A stretch of 64,000 bases of DNA, from NCBI GenBank assembly GCA_023053545.1, contig JAKZAN010000127.1:22682-86681 (forward strand), given 5' to 3'. This document shows positions 22,525-35,349 of the stretch, in pieces. Source of the DNA: Lepidurus packardi. Lineage: Eukaryota > Arthropoda > Branchiopoda > Notostraca > Triopsidae. The notes beneath the pieces were generated by a model. That model was not told the DNA's origin. It worked only from the letters and a program-made list of their open reading frames with translations, and did not search any database. Numbering within the stretch: position 1 is the first letter of the stretch; each line of letters begins with the position of its first letter. The position numbers and the translations under genes are program-made.

Positions 22525-25500
22525 ATGCATACACATATCCAAGACTCTGACAGCCTCCCCATCACCTCGGCCTCCCTCGATAAGGACACCTGGAACCGCC
22601 GCGTCACTCTCACCCTCATGTCCTCTTTTCCTGCTGAGGAGGCATCCCTACCTGCACTCCCCTATTTAGTACATCTCGTCGACACTCTCCACAAAGCAGA
22701 CACCATCTAAGAAGTGTTGGCCGACGAACAAGTCCAATAATACTTCTTTTGTTAGGTGTTTCCGATCGCTTGCCGTAAGCTCATCAGCTCCAAATACTTT
22801 AAGTAATCCTTTCTTTTTGACTCTCCACATTCAAATCTGACCTTGACTGTGGGGCTGGGCGACTCCCATCCTGCTGGTTGAAGGCTCACTGTTGGAATAT
22901 AGGAGTGAAGTCATCCTGGGCATGAGTAACAGTATAATCGAAGGCTGCATGGGTTTATACAATAAGTATCGAAGACAAGTGCTAAAATATCATCAGTTCG
23001 CTTAACTGATCGTGATTGTCCTGGACCCCGAACTCCAATACTTCAGGACCAACAACCAACTAGAAAATAAAATCTATGTAACGCATTCCCTATCAACTCT
23101 CTCTTCTTGCTTTATTCTGTGTAGCCCTGGCTCTATTACCCTCCTGCCACCCAAGATAATTCTTAGCTATTCGCAAATACCCTCCCTGGATCTCTTATCG
23201 ACGCTCTTAAATACTCTAATGAGGTAAAAAAAGCCACATGGGCTCGCGCTGAACTCATTCGAAACGATGGTTTGAGTATAGAAATCCGCTACCTCAATGA
23301 CTACCGAGAAGCAGTCCGCAATCTTCCCATAGATACAATCGAAGTGGCACCTTTGGCCACACGATCTGAAGATTTCGACTGGCGACTTTCCCTCAAGGAA
23401 GGCGATGTTTTGGATTGTTGTGATGTGAATGGAATGTGGTACGTCTCCACGGTTGTTAAAATTCGAAATGGTCCTAACAACTCTAAACTTCTAAAAGTAG
23501 GGTTCAGAAGGTATACCTAGAATGGAGAAAAGATAGACGCGCGAGGCAACAAGTTCTAAGGGCTAAGCGAAGTCTTTGATGAAGACAACATCGATGCCAC
23601 AAGCCCTAAAGTGCAAAGGTATAGCACGATGGCCAAGGCGGGTGAGTACAGCATAAATAGGCATCACACCGAAATTTTGAACGATTATAACGACCTTGAG
23701 TTCTAGTACATGAATGGTGAAAGAATTTTTTACATCCCCAGGCCTAAATTTATGTCAGGTCTGCTGTTTCGGATCGCACGAAAGTTTATTGCAGAGGGTG
23801 GCTTCGAAAAGCTTATCAACCATCTCAAGACAGATAAGAATATCTAGCTGCTGGTCTGGGTGGTCGTAGCTCTCGGCAACATCAGCCAGAACCTGCACAA
23901 AAACTATGTCCAAGAAATCACGGAGCAGCTCAAACCTGTTATCCACGCCCATCTTTACGACGACAGTATAGAAACTACCAACAAAAAACTCACAAAGGAA
24001 AAGGAAGAATTTTTGTTCCAAGGGATCAAGAATCTCATGAGGAGATACCTCACACAAGAAGAGTGCAAGCTTTATGAAAGCAGCTAGAAACTCGGGTTAG
24101 CCCTCCTTTGTCTCAATAGCGACACCCTCAAGAGAAGAATTCAAGGTATCAACCAGCTTAAAGATATTCTAAAAAGCTACAAGAACCTCCTGCCGACAGG
24201 CGCCTATGGATCCGTGGTCTTCTATAAGTCTTCTACGACCCTCAATACGGATGAACTCAGGATCTGGCTCAGTTAGAACAAGATATTTGAGAAGATTTAC
24301 ATAGTAAATAGTCACGTTCAGCTTGTGAAAAGGTCCACCGATTTCCTACGTTTCCTGATAACTGAAGACAGCTTATAAGTACAAGAGCTGGCTTTGCTCC
24401 TGAAGGCAGCGCACAAGAGCGACTATGAGACCAAACTCTCTATCTACAAGCTATTAGAGGACGTATCGAAAAGCTTCAAAAAACAACACATCGAGTTTCT
24501 GATTGACGAGATCTTGGAAACAAATATTAACTTTGTGCTTTGTGAAGACATAGACTTGCTCTATCAGCTGTCCCAATATTCCAACTACTTCCCTCTGTAG
24601 AAAGTAGTGCCTTACTTCGAAAATATAATCATCTGTGGGTGTTCGGCACTCGACAGCAACACCGCGTCTCCCATTCTTTTAGAGTCGGCCATCAGGAAGT
24701 ATACCGATATTGTGGGCAAGAAGTACTAGATGAGGACCCAGAGGATGAGTGTCATCTAGGACTTCGTGAGGAGATTCAGGGAAGGACTGAATCCTGTTGT
24801 GATCGTAAAGGTGCTGAGAAATATAATTTAGAACGTATCGATCGCAGGAGAATGTAACAAGTACGATATCCTGGAGAATCTGCAGAAACTGGCAATCGAT
24901 CGAATTGCTTATGAGGCGATCTTGCAGGCCAAGTCGAATACGAATGGCTGTCGTCTGCTCCAAATCCAGGAGTATGTGCTCGGGTTCCTGAAATACATCT
25001 CGACGACTTCAAACCGTGTTAAAATTTCAATGGACATATTCGTCGACATCTGGCGCCTCATGGTCAAGTAGTCCTCCGACAACGCAGAAAAGCATCTCTT
25101 CTATAACTGGTGCGCAGAAATCTCTAAGGCCGATTGCCTTGTTGAGGATTGTAAGTCTACCAACAATTCATCTGCCCTGGTATTCCACTAATTCTTCTAG
25201 ACCCTTACTGCACCTGAAGAGCTTACCTCTCTCAACGAAAAAAGCTTTGAAATCATTAAACATGTGTTTGTTGAAGTCAACAAACGATAAAATGCTTTAT
25301 CAGTCAACACAGTTTTCCGCAACCATAAGGAGGCCAAGGTTTACAAACTGAAAGTCCCTTTCCGAAAGCTCGTGCTTTACGAGAGATTAGTAAACGTAAT
25401 CTATAGTGTGGTTGAGGAAGCAGTAGCCAAGTCAGCTGGAGACTTTTTCAGCACTCTATATACCACCCAAAACCTGAGTCTCGAGGATCGCAATGAATAC

Positions 25501-28500
25501 TACTCACAACTGCTTGATGACTTCTTCAAGATGGCAGCTCTGCCAAAAAATGAGAGTTTGAGAAATGCCAAAATGATCCAGATACTGAAACTACTGGAAT
25601 GCGTGATTGACGAGTCTGAAAAAAACGGGAGTGCGGGGCTCAAGTGTCTAAATAACCTACAAAGTGGAGAAGTATGGAACTTACAGATTTATAACTAAGT
25701 GACGTTTGTGAGTGACGCCATGAAAAAATCAGACATTAAAGTGTCTTCCAACACCAGTGTCTTCGAACTCAGGACCACTTTAGCCGCACAGTTCGGCATC
25801 AATTGGCAGGAACTAGTCATGATCCACCAGGGCGAAGAAATCACAGACTTACTGAACTGCAGAACTCTCAGATAACTCAACCTCAAGCTATCAGAACTCA
25901 TCACTTGTTCCAAAAAGGCCAGTTACCTTATTCCTGAAGAGCTCCTCATCCATGACGGAAAGCTCGTGTCCCAGGCTGTCAGAGCTATAGGCATCGCCTA
26001 CAAAAGGTTTGCAGACGCTGATGGTCGAATGGATCGGGAACGAGTGCGGGCGTTCGTAGGAGCCAACCTGGGGGACAGTACAAAACCTTACGATGACAGG
26101 GTTGCGTTCTTCTTCAAAACGTATGATAGTAATAACAGAGGTTACCTGACTTTGGAAGACTTTATCTAATTCTACACAGGACCTGCGAAAGAGAAACCGT
26201 CCGTGGTATGGGGAAATCTGCGCAACCTGGGAATTCGAAATGACTTCAAAATATTCGACGATCCAGAAGACGAGGTCGCGCAGTCTGAGTTGCCCAGGCA
26301 TCTGCTGGGTTCCCAGCCCCATTTCTATGGGGCACTGTTCCAACTTCTGGACGACCAAAATGGGACTATTGCAACGACGGCCTGGAGCTTCTTGCAAAGA
26401 CTTCCTATTTCATAGACTCTTTATCAAGAAATCATGGATCTCGACGTCATTGGTTTGCGAGCCCACCCCGATAAATGGGAAATCCTTGATAATAAATCGC
26501 CGTACAGGCTCCTCTATGTGCTGCACATCCTCGAGTATCTCACAGAAGCAAACGTAACCACCCAGAATGGTAGGAAATGGAGTGATATTTTCGTGGAGTG
26601 CTTAGGGTACGAAAAGCTGTTCCGTGTTCTGACAGCTTTGAATCGCCAAGGTTAGAGCACAAACATATCGCACACGATCCGGGAACATCTACTAAAGGTG
26701 CTTAGCAAGAGATTGGCGAAAGTTTTCGCTACTCCAACCCTACATATTGGACAGAGCATCCTTTGCTCAGGACTAGACCTGGAGGAAATCGTCCTGTATA
26801 TTAAAAACAAAGGTCAAGCAGCCAAAAATAGTTCTAATATCCTTCTGCATGAGTATAAAAAAATCGAGTAGGCTTCCTCTATTGTGCAAAGTGGTGAGTG
26901 GCACGGAACCAACAGGCTAGAAATGGCTCAATAAATCGTCAGTCTTATCGGTTACTTGTGGACCAGCGCTTCGAATTCTGCAAACAAAGATATCCAACTA
27001 TCCCACTGCCTCTGCATGCTTCTTGGTCTGATAGCTGATCAACACTGCTAGGCCATTGTTCGACCTTTACTGTAGGTGTTCACCAGCACCCCACCTTGTT
27101 CCAACGGATAGAAACCAATCGACAGATCTTCACCAGTCAAGCTGTATAGATTCATTCTTGCGCTTGCGCTTTCCACTCAAAACAATTCTATTCAGAAAGA
27201 GATACTAGCATAGTTTTTTGTGCTTCTGAAGACAGACTCTAACCTATCGACCAGATACTTTAAAACTTTGTCAGTACTCGTTTCTCATGTAGGCATTCCA
27301 GAAAACCTAGACAATGTGCCCTCCATGCTTCTCAGCAGAATCCTCAACGACCCCCGAGAACAGGTCGCCGAGGGCTGTGCACTCCTCCTGGTCCACATGC
27401 CACTTAATTCCTCCCAGTTTTAAAGTACTGTTATCTAACAGCTCTTTCGAAAATGCCTGTTTAACGAGTCTAATGTGGTGTGCAAAAGTCAAAGTGCACG
27501 GGAGGCCCTATACGAACTGCTGATCAGACTTTGTAATTCGATAGAAACGACGCAAGCCCTGTGCTCGCTGACCATCTCGATCCTGAAAAAGTGTGTAATG
27601 TAATCCAGGACTCTCAATGCTAATAATCTCCTCGGGAGGTCACCATTTGGGTATGCTGGCCTAAAGAACCTGGGGAATGTGTGTTATATGCTTGCAATGA
27701 TACAACAGTTCTATTCCAATGTCAACCTCCGGAATCTTGTGTTCAGAATAGACGATCAAAAGCCCTCTAATCTCGCCGAAGCCATAAACTCAAACACTTC
27801 TAAAGATGCTGTCCCTACCTTCCGCAGCGTTGACGATAACCTTCTGCATCAGTTCACCCGGATGTTCGCCTACATGCAGCACAGCCAGCGACAGGACTTT
27901 AACCCTCAGGATTTCTGCTATAGCTTTAAAGATTTCTCAGGTATTCCCGTGAACGTGACGATCCAGCAGGACGCCCAGTAATTTATTTCAATGTTTTTCG
28001 ACCAGATGGAGAAGACTGTGAAAGACACGCCTTTTAGGCATGTATTTGAAGGTTATTACGGAGGAAAGTATTCGAACATCATGACTTGCGACAAGTGCCA
28101 AGCAGTGAAGTCCATGGAGGAGACATTCTATTCACTCTCACTCGAAGTGAAGAATTCCAAATCGCTTGCCGATTCGTTTAACAAACTGACGCTGGGCGAG
28201 ACTATCAATGATTTCAGGTGTGATTTCTGCAATCAAAAATCTGATCTCCACAAAACTACCAAAATAAGCTTTGCTCCTAACTACCTCACCCTTCACCTCC
28301 AGAGAATTGTCTTTAATCTAGACACCTTGCTTAACTAAAAAATCAACTCTAGGTTGGAGTTCCCCATTGAATTCAATCTTCTGCCCTACATCAGGGACAG
28401 TACGCAGCAAAATGTCAATAGTTTGGACTACGACTATCGATTGGCTGGTGTGGTAGCGCACTACGGCACTGCTGATTTTGGACACTACTATTCTTTCATT

Positions 28501-31500
28501 AAAACTGGTACGGAACAGTGGCTCGAGTTCAATGACTCTAAAATTTCAGCCTTCGACATCAAAAACTTGTAGGCAGAATGCTTCGGAGGGCAGTCATAGT
28601 ACGTTTTGTAGGATGAATTTGAACTGGGAAAGAAAGAAAACAGTAAGAATGCATATATACTCATCTATGAGAAAGTGAAGAAGCATAGCATCAAGCTGTC
28701 ATTCACAAAAGGCGTGCAGGACGTTGCAGCCGAAATGCAGAGACTCAAGCTCAGGACTCAGGACGAGGAAAACAAGCCAAAGTAGGATTCTAAAGAAGGG
28801 GTCATCGAACTGAAAGGGTAAACGATTCAGGAGGAATAGATTCCGGATACCCCCTCCAAAAAAAGGAAAGAAGATGAGTTCTAGTAAACCCCAGTCCCCA
28901 GAAGGTTTTCTAAGCACCACGAAGAAGACATGGAGAAACCGCCTGTTAAAGACTTAGATTTAAAACCAGAACCCGAATCAAAATCAAATTCATCCACAGA
29001 AGAACCCACCCCAACACACCAGCCTTAAAACCCATCAGAAATTCTCATCGAACTCACCAAAGAAATCCCCCCTCCTCCATCGATTCCCTATTTTACCGAA
29101 GTCTAGGCCGATAATGCTCTCTTCTAACTTGAGTCTAATATCTGCTCAACAGCCTTCCTTCGGTTTTACTCGCGCCTCTTACAACTTAAGTTCTTGCCGC
29201 CCAACATATCTATAGATGTCTATGAACTCACGCAGAAGCTATGCTTCGGAATGTGGCTCAAAAACCCAAGTCTCAAAGAGGTCCTTAGCGGACTTGAGGT
29301 GACTCTCGCTGGTAATCCTGTAGTGGCTCTTGAAGTCCTAAAGACTGAATCTCTCCAGACCATGTTATTAGAAAACTCTGATACGGACTTGAGGGTCTGT
29401 ATCGCTAATCTTTTAGCGAAAGCAGTAAACTGTCTGGTTTCGTCACTAGCACTTTCTCTGAAAGAGGAGGATAAAGAGACAGAAAACCAGGCGGTGGTGG
29501 GATTTCTGGATACTATGCTGAGACACCTGCCCGTTCTAGTGGCCAAGAACTGGATGAAGTTTAGCCAGTACTTCTAATTTTGGAAGCTGGTCGCTGAACA
29601 GAAGGGCCAACAGTTCGTCTACCTCATGCGCAAGAAAATAATTTCGCACTTTCTTGATTATTTTCTGGAGAAGAAATCCCCCTTGGGAATCTACGTCAAT
29701 AAGAAGTATCCTTTCGGCAACACTTATGTCCAGCCCAACTTCATCTTCCTTATCGCCACTGTCTCTGAACTCCTCACACATATTCTCACTGAACACCCCA
29801 ACGCTCTCTCGGGTACCGATCGACAGATTGTCCTCGACCCTTCTGTACTTGACAAACTACTCACCGATAAAAATGACTAAATCGTCCATAAGATCATTGC
29901 TCTGTGCTGCCGAGACTCCCTCGAAGCTTCATAAAAGGTCTCTATCATGCTTCTGAGGTCGATCAAGAGAGTGGGCTATACTCAGGTTCAACCTTATTTG
30001 GAAGCAATGCACACGCTGCTAACGATCAAGGACAAACTGCAAGGCGTCAGAGTGGGATGGATTTTAGGCGTGCCTACGCTGGCGCTGTCGACGATGACGA
30101 AACAGTTAACGGCGATGAATTCATTTTCGGTAGAAGACCGGCTGTATAATTTCGAGTCGCCGCTGCACTTGGACACGCTGGAGTCGGTGCTGGAACAGAT
30201 GCTGAAAAACTATCTGAAACAGACAAATTTCTGTACTTTCTGTCTGAAGGCAGTGATGAAGCTAGTGCTTGAAGACGAATACATTTTTAAATATGTGGCA
30301 GAACTGCCTCCGCCTTCATTGGTCTACGCCAAGTTCTCTAATTTTCTGGAGGAATTCGCCAACGAATCCGTCGACGATTCCCGAAGGTATCCTGTCGTCG
30401 GCTACAACAAAGAAGAATTAGCCAAAGACACCCAGCAGATGCTCCAGTAGTTCATCTCCAGAATGAGATCCCAAGACTACACTCAAGTGTAACCCACAGA
30501 GCCTGTCGTCCCCGCCCTTAGTAGTAAGTTCGAGGTTACGGATACAGCAAAAGTGTAGGAGCAGCGTGAAAAACAGCCTGCATAAAGCGAAGTATACCTG
30601 TAGGAATCCTCCTTCGAATACTAAAAATATCCGAGCAGTGACGCATCTCTCTAAAACCACTATGGCAAAGACACCAAGGATCTGAATAATTCACAGGAAG
30701 GGCAGTTCGATCTTGAGGTCATGCAGGACTTCATGGCTGAAGCAGTGCAAGACTACCCAGGCTTCGAAGGAGGGGTCGACATCAGTAGTATCCAACCACG
30801 AGAAGAAAACTAGTCTAGAAAGGAAGCTGCAGTAAACAATGGAAGTGAAGCTACGCCTAACACTACGATAATGAATCAGGCAGTTATCGAAACCACTGGC
30901 AATGAGCCTGATGAAGTGTAGCCCCTGCTCATGAACTTTGTGGACGGAGTCATTCAATTTAACCCGGAGTACAACCTTGAGTAAACAAGCGGTAACACCG
31001 AATAATACAAGTAGTCAGGAGCGGCTAGGGAATCTGCATCGTAGATTCTGCAATATCTCGAGGTGAAATAGTCACCCCCAACCGACCCTTACTCCACTTT
31101 CATGGCTCCACCCCCAATGCAAGAACCAATCAAAAATACTATATCGTAGGCGCTGCATCCCTGCAATTTTAATTTCGTGGCTACCAGCTCCGAACAGTTC
31201 CATGGGGTGACCATCACAAACCACTAATCCGTGGTCACCTTTATTCGAACACAGCCCAACAATAAAAAAAATGCCTCTTTAACAACAAGTTTCAAAAAGA
31301 TCAGCGAACGGATCCCTGCGGAAATTCTAGAAAATGCCAAAACTGAAATTGTGAAGGGAATTTGGATCCACAATCCTACCCGCGAATATGTGAGGGTGAA
31401 GTGGAGGTACGGCACATGCTGTCTCAGACCCGCAGAACAAGCGTGGATCTGGGCTGACAAGATCGTAGAAGTTCTACCTACTTCCCTCGACAATGAAAGG

Positions 31501-31554
31501 AATATCGATAAGATGGTGTTGTTCTGCGACTCAAAGTTCCATACCGATGGTTGA
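22525..31554 (+). CDS. giant ubiquitin-specific protease (USP9X/24/34 class)
   Basis: Deubiquitinase of 2,960 residues. Introns 22803-22902 (100 nt) and 23078-23124 (47 nt) leave exactly 2,961 codons; after them 8.4 kb is one exon. The N-terminal half is a helical solenoid like that of USP9X/FAF and USP24. Near residue 1150 is a canonical EF-hand loop (DSNNRGYLTLEDF), followed by HFYGALFQLLDDQNG, which echoes USP24/USP34. The catalytic domain starts near residue 1660 with the Cys box GLKNLGNVCYMLAMIQQFY; QQDAQ-E-FIS has Glu encoded by TAA; two CxxC pairs (CDKCQ, CDFCN) form the zinc finger; the His box is VVAHYGTADFGHYYSFIK, and WLEFNDS supplies the third residue. All catalytic residues are present. 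A charged linker and another solenoid follow. Confidence 0.92.
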
Positions 31555-31649
31555 AGGTTGGCAAAGGAATGTGCATTTCTTATGGCTGGATGCTGGAGAA
31601 AAATATGCTTAAGGTTATTTATTGTCTTATATTGGTAGGTTTGGAAACT

Positions 31650-32609
31650 TCAGAACTATGTGATGACGATATCCCGTTCCCGCTGTGCTTCTATGTCTTT
31701 CTTGTTCTTGTCCACTAACTTCTCTAGCATACCATCAATATCCTTCCATATGGAGACGTTTCTGATGATATCATTGGTTTTCTTCACCAGTTTTTCTGCC
31801 ACTGCCAGTTAGCCGTTCAGCTCTTTCAGAAGAGTGGATTGGTTGACTTCTCCCATTTGGTCGGCGTTGCGTAGCTGGGTGTGGTACATGTAGCGTGTCT
31901 TCTCCAGGGAGTCTGTGTACTTGCTGAGGATGTTGACTGTACGCTGGTAGCTCTGGCGTAGCAAAGTGTCGAACTCAACTTCCATTCTTTGAATTTAGTC
32001 CTTCATGCTCTTGAAGACGAGAGCAGTGTGATTAGAAATAGCCTGGTAAGTCTCTGCTATAGTCGAGCGTGTCTCGCCCATGTTGAGTTCCCACTCCTGG
32101 AGTCTATCGACGACGCCATCTAGTTTCTCTTTTATGCGCATTGACTCGAAATATATAGTTTTGATGACTTTTTACAGAGGGATGATGGCATGACCTTTAT
32201 GCTTTTGGTCTTTGTGGACACAGCCTACGCACACGATTTCTTTATCTTTCTCGCAGTAGAGGTTGAGCAGTTAGTCATGGACCAGACAACGAGGCTCTTT
32301 CTTGTTCATTCTGGTGTAGATGCCAACCAACTTTTTGCGTGACTCTTCGATTTATTCGAAGGGAAAGGGCTGAAAGTTTGAGAAGTTGAACTTCGAATAG
32401 ATGTCTTCCAACTGCCCGAACACGAATACTTTTTGCTTAATTTTGAGGCCCGATGTCGGGGGCGAGACTACGGACGGGGGTTGCTGTTTAGAGGAAAGGA
32501 GAGGTTTGGGCTGGATAGTGGTGGAAGTCTTAGCAGGACTAGTTGTCTTGAGAGAACTGACCTTGGTGGGGGAAAGTCCTTCCTTGTTCTTGGTCTGCCT
32601 GGAGTTCAT
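31650..32609 (-). CDS. B-box zinc-finger coiled-coil protein (TRIM-like, no RING)
   Basis: A 319-residue intronless protein. After a low-complexity Ser/Pro/Lys N-terminus (residues 1-55) is a B-box-type zinc site: CLVHDELLNLYCEKD, then CVGCVHKDQKHKGH, matching C-x2-H-x7-9-C-x2-D/C-x4-C-x2-C-x3-6-H-x2-4-H. A Glu in the box is encoded by TAA. The rest is a long coiled coil (KLDGVVDRLQEWELNM, DEIQRMEVEFDTLLRQSY). The arrangement is B-box plus coiled coil without a RING finger, common in ciliates. No intrinsic ligase activity is expected; a scaffold role is inferred. It converges with the ubiquitin protease (95 nt between stops). Confidence 0.78.
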
Positions 32610-32702
32610 CGCTGTCGGGATAGGTCTATAATGTTGTATTAACTGCTGTCTGATTCACTTCTTAGGATAAACTGCTAATTACCAGCCGTCCTCTAATTTT
32701 AC

Positions 32703-33519
32703 ATGCAGGATCGAGAGAAGGCCTTACGCGAGACCCAGCGTCTGCAACAAGAAGTCAATACGCTCTACACCCGTTGTCTCTGTCTCGAAGGTATATTCTA
32801 CAATCCCCCAATGCAGCATAGAGACCGAGACTGCTCAGAAACGACTCCTTAGCCAGCAGAATACAACTATTGAAGGCCTAAAGCTGCAGCTGAAGCAGGC
32901 AAACAATAAAGTCCGAGAGCTAAGTTTCGAACAGTCCAGCCGAGAATCTCAGCTGGAGTTTGTGCTGCGCAGAATGGAGGAAGAATTAAATTAGAAGAAT
33001 TAGAAGTATGAGAAGCTTGAGAGTAGAGTCTTGCCTCTGCTGGACTCCGACACCGTAAGGTTGAAGGTGTTGAACGAGGTGGAGTTTCCGCATCGGCTCG
33101 AGATCGAAGAAAAAGACGCCATCATTCAGAAGCAGAAGGAAGAACTCTTCGAGCGGCGGAGAGAGGTCGAAATGCTGAAGTCGCAACTCGAGACTCAACT
33201 CCTCAACCACGAACGAGATTTGCGTGAAGTCAAGGCCAAACACCGAAATTAAATCAACAACGCTCTTCTCGATTTAAATGCCTACGAAAGCGCAGAGTTC
33301 CTGAAGAAGAGCCATGAGAAGATCGAGGCTATCCTCCGGAAAGACCTCGAGTACTTCCGAAAGAATTACTTCGACTGCGAAGAGCATCTGCACCGGCTCA
33401 AAGCTGAATTGGAGACGACCAAGAAGGAACAACAGAAAAGCATTGCAGAACTACTGGAGTAAGGAAGGACTCTGCGATAGGAAAACCAGAAGCTGCGGCA
33501 ACAGCATGCCAGAAGTTGA
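32703..33519 (+). CDS. coiled-coil protein, unknown
   Basis: ATG at 32703, one 31-nt intron after CLCLE, exactly 262 codons, TGA at 33517-33519. The product is almost entirely heptad-rich coiled coil (QLKQANNKVRELSFEQ, EIEEKDAIIQKQKEELFERR, HLHRLKAELETTKKE), with a conserved-looking break LDSDTVRLKVLNEVEFPHR in the middle. That break resembles centrosomal/basal-body coiled-coil proteins such as PIBF1 or CEP83, but I cannot assign it. The start lies 93 nt from the divergent B-box gene, and the stop is 39 nt from the convergent C2H2 gene. Confidence 0.7.
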
Positions 33520-33558
33520 ACTTATAGCATATAGCTCAATATATATACCAAACTTCTA

Positions 33559-34335
33559 TCACAGATTGGTTAGGATCTCGATGAGAGTTTCAAAGGACTT
33601 TGGGTTCATTATGGCATGATCTGAGAAATTCTTAAGTTCTTTGTGTTTGGCGAGGAACTCCTTGAGTTGTGCTGGGGTTCTTAGAGCTACTATGGCCAAG
33701 AGTCCTCGATACAGCTCTTATATTTTAGAAGCGGCCCAGAACCGACTAGAGTAGAGCAGCAACTTCACTAGCTTGCTCGATACATCTACTTTCAACCGAT
33801 ACAGGCTTTGGAAGTCAGCTACGAATTTTTTGAAATCCTCCTCGGACACGGCTGCTAGCTCTGCATCGACGTTTCTCACCCAAAAATTAGTCTATTTCAC
33901 GTTGTCCTCCCCGAAGGCCCCGACATACTTCAGAAAATTCACGAATGAACTCTAGCTAAAAATCCTGATATATTCTAAGTCGTAGTTTTCTGGACACACA
34001 CACTCATCCTGTCGATTGCAGATCTTGCAGAGCGTGTCACTCGTATCTAAGTGCACATGTTCGTCGTGGTGCAGGTGACTAGACACCAGGTTGTTAGAGT
34101 GGTCGGAGGACTCATCTGCCACTGGCCTGCCTTTCTTGCCTTTGGTGACAGAAAGGGAGGGACGAGTTGTGCCTGGAGGTTCTATCCCCGAGTGTTTATT
34201 CTTGATATGTGTGTAGAGTGCAGCATTGGTGCCATAAGACTTAGAGCATTCCTGATCCCCACAAATATAGAGTCCTGGGATTTCCTGCTTAGTGCGGCGG
34301 TGGATATTTCTCTTGTGGTGCTGCGGGTCAGTCAT
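33559..34335 (-). CDS. C2H2-type zinc-finger protein
   Basis: ATG at 34335 gives 258 residues to TGA at 33559 with no intron. The N-terminus reads CGDQECSKSYGTNAALYTHIKNKH, a C-x4-C-x12-H-x4-H C2H2 finger (residues about 20-45), followed by a basic Lys-Gly-Arg segment and a His/Asp-rich stretch with a second cysteine cluster (CKICNRQDECVC). The C-terminal half is helical (FVADFQSLYRLKVDVSSK, ELYRGLLAIVALR) and unlike known DNA-binding domains. An upstream in-frame extension exists but begins without a good ATG context. Possible nuclear regulator; function not established. Confidence 0.7.
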
Positions 34336-34702
34336 TGGGTATAGGCGAGTGATAATTATAATAGCTAAGTGGAGGCTATTTGTGATACTGTCAATTCGTT
34401 CATTTGACCTTACTTTTAAAAGAGATCCTTTTCGGGGTCTCACAAGCTGGCCCTTCACATTTAACAAGGCAATTGTGGTCATCCTCATAGAAGGATAAAC
34501 TTTGCGGTTCTAACTCAATTCTCATACCATGCACCCATTCCCAGGCTTAAATATCATGGACCCTATTCCACGAACCAGTTTTATAAGCACCAAGACATTT
34601 TCAAATCACTTGCAAGATTGTCCCACCTTTCATCCTCTTCCATCTTATAAAATTGACTTTTCCAATATTCACTGCCCTGATATGTCTTGATTTAGCAATC
34701 CT
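34336..34702. other. intergenic, no gene seen
   Basis: About 365 nt between the C2H2 gene start and the CKS stop, both on the minus strand. The open extension upstream of 34335 has a hydrophobic, unconvincing composition. Confidence 0.35.
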
Positions 34703-35026
34703 TCATAATGCGATGCTGTTCGAAGGTGGAACGAAATTGCTGGGTGGCAGTCCCGTCTCAGGGTCTGTGCCCAGAGGTCTTCTGAAGAGAAGGATGTGGG
34801 GTTCAGGCTTGTGAAGTTCGTAGTGAACCCAGCCCCTAGATTGTTGGATTCCGAGAGATCGCCATTCCTAGAGATTGAATTGGGAGATGTTGGATACGTT
34901 TTCATTGAGGAAGCGCCCTGGAGGTATTTTTTTGGAGATTTACTTGGGGAGCTGGACGTGTCGGTATTCATAGTAGTCGTCAGCGTACTTGTCGGAGTAC
35001 TCGATCTCGCTGGGGTAGTGGGGCAT
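34703..35026 (-). CDS. CKS1: cyclin-dependent kinase regulatory subunit
   Basis: Small adaptor that binds CDKs and phosphothreonine substrates to promote multisite phosphorylation in the cell cycle. The 97-residue product has [23 protein letters not shown] (Glu by TAA; the family has LPKDI/LPKE), [16 protein letters not shown] and [14 protein letters not shown], all classical CKS landmarks. One 30-nt intron falls immediately before EWRSLG; its removal gives exactly 98 codons. Upstream in-frame codons lack an ATG, supporting the start at 35026. A short extension after the RRPL strand ([13 protein letters not shown]) is not typical. It lies near the Aurora-type kinase and CK1, but not in an operon. 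Confidence 0.97.
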
Positions 35027-35349
35027 CTCCACACAGTTGATAATGTTATTCTTTGACTAATTTAAAGTACTTTGCCTTCGCTGTGCCGTATATCACGCTC
35101 AAATCAAAATCCATCAACCTAAATTAAACTAGCACTCATCTCAAGTAACTTCTCATATCAATAATCAAGCAACCATCCAAAGAGCCACCTTCCTTCCCAA
35201 CTTCACCGTAAATTGGGTTTCTCTCTGGTTGAGTGTAGAAGAGTCCATGCTTTACCAGCGAATGTATTCATATCACTCATCAATGCCAATGTCCGATGCT
35301 TTTGAATTCGCCAAATTCGGGTGACTCAAACCCAATCCAATCCATATGG
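35027..35349. other. intergenic, no gene seen
   Basis: About 320 nt between the CKS start and the end of the BEACH gene; AT-rich, no supported frame. Confidence 0.35.
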
